Program-made: the position numbers and the translations under genes
Notes under the pieces: generated by a model
Told to the model about the DNA's origin: nothing
Databases searched by the model: none
What the model saw: the letters and a program-made list of their open reading frames with translations, nothing else
Part shown: positions 32,663 through 34,690 of the stretch, piece after piece
Layout of the letters: the number at the start of each line of letters is the position of its first letter
Position numbering within the stretch: position 1 is the first letter of the stretch
Assembly: GCA_016872715.1 (NCBI GenBank)
Contig: VGZD01000034.1
Span: 1 to 34,690, forward strand
Length of the DNA stretch: 34,690 bases
Direction: 5' to 3'
Origin: Planctomycetota bacterium
GTDB taxonomy: Bacteria > Planctomycetota > UBA1135 > GCA-002686595

Positions 32663-33618
32663 GCACCACCTCCCCGCACGGACGGGGCGCGACGCGTCCG
32701 CGCTCCGACGCGCAGCAGTGCCGAACGCGACCGACGGTTGCGCGCCAACTCCTCACGGCTCGCCGTGACGGGCTTGCGCGTGAGCACTTCCCATTGGCCT
32801 TCGCTCGCCCCCTGCGCGAAGAAGCGCTTGACCTCGGCGTCTTCGCCCGAGTGGAACGAGATCACCGCGAGGCGACCGGCGTCGACGAGCCACTCCTGCG
32901 CTGCGGCGAGTCCCTCGAGCAGCTCGTCTCCCTCCTCGTTCACCGCGCGGCGCAGCGCCTGGAACACGCGCGTCGCCGCGTGCGTCTTGCCCGAGCCGCC
33001 GACGGAGTGCTCGATCACGTCCGCGAGGGCGAGCGTGCGTTGGAACGGAGCGCGGCGGCGCGACTCGACGATCGCGCGCGCGATCTTGCGCGATCGCGTC
33101 TCACCGCCTTCGTAGAAGAAAAGATCCGCGAGATCCGACTCGTCCCAGCCGTTGACGATGTCCGCGGCCGTGCGCTCGCGCTCGGGGTCCATGCGCATGT
33201 CGAGCGGACCGTCCGCGAGGAACGAGAAGCCGCGGCTCGCGCTGTCGAGCTGCAGCGAGCTCGCGCCGATGTCGAGCAGGATCCCGACCACGCGCCGCGC
33301 GCCGACGGCCTCGAGGGCCGAGCCGAGCTGCGAGAAGCGCGCGCGACGCACCTGCACGCGACGTCCGAACGGCGCGAGTCCCTCGCGCGCGTGCGCGAGG
33401 ATCTCCGGATCCTGATCGAGGCCGAGCAATTGCACGCGCGGCAGCGCGGCGAGCAGCGCGCGTGAGTGGCCTCCGGCACCGAGCGTGCCATCGACGATCC
33501 AGCCCTCGAGTTCGCTCGGACGCTCAGCGCCGAGGAAGCGCACGACCTCGGCGGCGAGCACGCTCTCGTGCACGGACCGCGAGGCTCCACCGGCCCCCGA
33601 CTCGTTGCGGCGCTCCAT
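32659..33618 (-). CDS. rsmH: 16S rRNA (cytosine1402-N4)-methyltransferase
   Basis: RsmH (MraW) methylates C1402 of 16S rRNA using S-adenosylmethionine. The 319-residue protein shows HESVLAAEVVRFL, the SAM site VDGTLGAGGHSRALL, GLDQDPEIL, ILLDIGASSLQLD, RGFSFLADGPLDMRMD and VISFHSGEDAEVKRFF. The ATG at 33618 is preceded by a G-run that could act as a weak ribosome binding site; an ATG at 33633 would add five residues (MGGVD) and lies 6 nt after the mraZ stop. It is the second gene of the cluster, as in most bacteria. Confidence 0.95.
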   Translation of the reverse strand: MERRNESGAGGASRSVHESVLAAEVVRFLGAERPSELEGWIVDGTLGAGGHSRALLAALPRVQLLGLDQDPEILAHAREGLAPFGRRVQVRRARFSQLGSALEAVGARRVVGILLDIGASSLQLDSASRGFSFLADGPLDMRMDPERERTAADIVNGWDESDLADLFFYEGGETRSRKIARAIVESRRRAPFQRTLALADVIEHSVGGSGKTHAATRVFQALRRAVNEEGDELLEGLAAAQEWLVDAGRLAVISFHSGEDAEVKRFFAQGASEGQWEVLTRKPVTASREELARNRRSRSALLRVGARTRRAPSVRGGGA

Positions 33619-33639
33619 GTCCACCCCCCCCATGGCCGC

Positions 33640-34104
33640 TCATGCACCCGACCCAGACGGGCCGTCTGGGAGCAGTACGGAATCGAGCCGACCGAAATCG
33701 CGCGCGTGGGACGCATCGAAGGCCTCCCACTTCGCCCGCGGCCAGATCTCCGCGCGGTCGACGAGCCCGACGATGGCGACCTCGCGATCGATCCCGACGA
33801 GCTGCTTGAGCTTCTCCGGCAGGTTGAGACGGTTCTTCTCGTCGAGCTCGACGTGCTGCGCCTTCGAGAAGAACAGGCGCTGCATGTTGCGCTTCTCTTC
33901 ACCGGCAAAGGCCTGCGTCTCCAGCCGCGCGACCGCCTTGGCGAAGGCCGCCTCGGTGAACAGGAACAGGCAGCCCTCGAAGCCGAGCGTCAGCACGAAG
34001 GACACTCGCCCCTCGGCACCGAAGGACTGGCCCGCGAGCAGACGACGGGGGACACAAAGGCGTCCCTTGTCATCCAGCGAATGGGTTGACTCCCCCAGCC
34101 ACAT
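33640..34104 (-). CDS. mraZ: MraZ transcriptional regulator
   Basis: This 154-residue protein has two SpoVT-AbrB-like domains with the family phrases LDDKGRLCVPRRL (about 10-22) and LDEKNRLNLPEKL (about 87-99), and QHVELDEKNRLNLP typical of MraZ. MraZ forms ring-shaped oligomers that bind repeated boxes upstream of its own gene and control the dcw operon. Four such boxes are present upstream here. The ATG at 34104 has AGGA about 10 nt upstream. It is the first gene of the cluster. Confidence 0.96.
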   Translation of the reverse strand: MWLGESTHSLDDKGRLCVPRRLLAGQSFGAEGRVSFVLTLGFEGCLFLFTEAAFAKAVARLETQAFAGEEKRNMQRLFFSKAQHVELDEKNRLNLPEKLKQLVGIDREVAIVGLVDRAEIWPRAKWEAFDASHARDFGRLDSVLLPDGPSGSGA

Positions 34105-34138
34105 CGCGCGTACGTCCTAGCCCGAGGCTAGCTCCTTG

Positions 34139-34171
34139 CCCACCTAGTCCCAATCTGCCCCACGACTCCCA
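34139..34171 (-). promoter_or_regulatory. MraZ-binding boxes (four TGGG repeats)
   Basis: On the minus strand TGGG occurs four times, at 34171-34168, 34162-34159, 34152-34149 and 34142-34139, with spacings of 9, 10 and 10 nt. Repeats of TGGG about one helical turn apart are the known MraZ operator in other bacteria. A weak promoter (TTGCGG 34199-34194, TCAGAT 34176-34171, 17-nt spacer) would place the boxes over the transcription start. A short inverted repeat (CTAGCC 34117-34122, GGCTAG 34126-34131) lies between the boxes and the gene. Confidence 0.75.
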
Positions 34172-34630
34172 TCTGAGCGCCCCGCGCGGGGTGCCGCAAC
34201 GCGAAAGTGGCGAAGACGTGGCGCAAGGGGCTCGAAGGAGCGAGCTCGCGGCCAGTTCGGCGCCCCGCGAGCCCATCCGCAGCCGCCCACGGATTGTGTA
34301 TTCAGATGGAAAACGCGCCCATGTGCCACAAGATGTAGTGGCCCGTCCAAGGCCGTCGCACGTCGGGCCGAGGCCGCCGACGGAGCGCGAATTTTTTTGG
34401 TTTTTTTTCGCGCGCACCCCCGCCACCGGCGAGGTCGAACGCGTCTCGCTCCCCCTCCGGCGCCCCCAGCGGGCCGTGGGACGGCATCCCACCGACACGC
34501 CCGCCCCCCATCCGCGCCCCCCCCGGACCAGCCTGATCCGACAGCGCTTCGGCGCGCGTCACCGGTCCGCGGACACGAACCCACCGCGCACGTCATCTCG
34601 AACGCATGTCATCTCGCGCGCGACCAACCC
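34172..34630. other. Upstream region of the dcw operon, no gene recognised
   Basis: No convincing gene is seen in about 460 bp. It holds a 12-nt palindrome (CCCCGCGCGGGG, 34180-34191), an A/T-richer patch at about 34287-34345, and two T-runs: seven T at 34392-34398 and eight T at 34401-34408, separated by GG. The T-runs are flanked by GCGAA and TTCGC. On the minus strand they are A-tracts, which may bend DNA or act as an upstream promoter element for the operon; on the plus strand they could end a transcript. Confidence 0.5.
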
Positions 34631-34690
34631 CGCGCGCGACCGCCCCGCGCTCGACCGCCCCGCGCGCGACCGCCCCGCGCTCGACCGCCC
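34631..34690. repeat. 15-bp tandem repeats running off the window
   Basis: Four consecutive 15-bp units fill the last 60 bases: CGCGCGCGACCGCCC and CGCGCTCGACCGCCC alternate twice, making a perfect 30-bp duplication. A decayed copy (CGCGCGCGACCAACCC, 34615-34630) precedes them. The array continues past the window, so its length is unknown. Such 15-bp units would keep a reading frame if translated. Confidence 0.9.

Noticed and set aside
34300-34330. Sigma-54 promoter suggested by a TGGCAC on the minus strand
   Set aside because: No TTGC element at the right spacing follows it.
34631-34690. CRISPR array
   Set aside because: The units are contiguous 15-bp repeats with no unique spacers, and no cas genes are nearby.
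1-34690. tRNA or rRNA genes, insertion sequences, prophage or attachment sites
   Set aside because: None recognised by eye in any intergenic region; no transposase or integrase motif in the coding frames.

Overview
The window is about 34.7 kb of GC-rich, densely packed bacterial chromosome. There are no tRNA, rRNA, insertion-sequence or phage genes that I can recognise. Two blocks dominate. Positions 3.6-15.4 kb on the plus strand hold a lipid/hydrocarbon biosynthesis operon. Positions 34.1-19.7 kb on the minus strand hold a division and cell wall (dcw) cluster. The dcw cluster has meso-DAP-type murE but no ftsQ, ftsA, ftsZ, ddl or murD. A dcw cluster without ftsZ, an Ole hydrocarbon pathway, phytoene-desaturase-like flavoproteins beside a type II fatty acid module, and a secreted squalene-cyclase-repeat protein together suggest a planctomycete. 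That is an inference; no phylogenetic marker gene is present to settle it.

Layout. 0.2-1.3 kb: a five-cluster iron-sulfur protein. 1.4-3.5 kb (minus): a TPR lipoprotein followed by DNA polymerase IV. 3.6-15.4 kb (plus): oleA; a GbsR/MarR-like regulator with a palindromic operator; a FabF-like ketosynthase; an acyl carrier protein; two CrtI-like oxidoreductases; a FabZ-like dehydratase; a FabI-like enoyl reductase; an Sfp-type phosphopantetheinyl transferase; then oleB, oleC and oleD. 15.5-17.4 kb: a secreted prenyltransferase/squalene-cyclase-repeat protein. 17.5-19.3 kb (minus): a threonyl-tRNA synthetase without a TGS domain, behind a roughly 350-nt leader. 34.1-19.7 kb (minus, in transcription order): mraZ, rsmH, an ftsL-like gene, a large ftsI-type PBP, murE, murF, mraY, ftsW, a LysM membrane protein, a small membrane protein, murG, murC, murB.

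The most interesting system is the 3.6-15.4 kb operon. OleA-OleB-OleC-OleD is the known head-to-head condensation route from two fatty acyl thioesters to a long internal olefin. Here those genes flank a private carrier protein, its probable activating enzyme, a ketosynthase, a dehydratase, an enoyl reductase and two phytoene-desaturase-family flavoproteins. Eight consecutive genes (the first CrtI-like gene to oleD) overlap by 1-4 nt, so they are almost certainly translated as one unit. The simplest reading is a dedicated pathway that builds an unusual acyl chain on its own ACP, modifies its double bonds with the flavoproteins, and joins two chains into a polyunsaturated or otherwise modified hydrocarbon. 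No ketoreductase (FabG) is present, so that step must be borrowed. The chemistry is a hypothesis.

The dcw cluster shows several departures from textbook form: four TGGG boxes about 10 bp apart in front of mraZ; a PBP with two insertions, one rich in Cys and His; an MraY with an altered HHH motif; a MurB with Cys in place of the catalytic Ser; a LysM protein and a small membrane protein between ftsW and murG; and a perfect hairpin across the ftsW stop codon.
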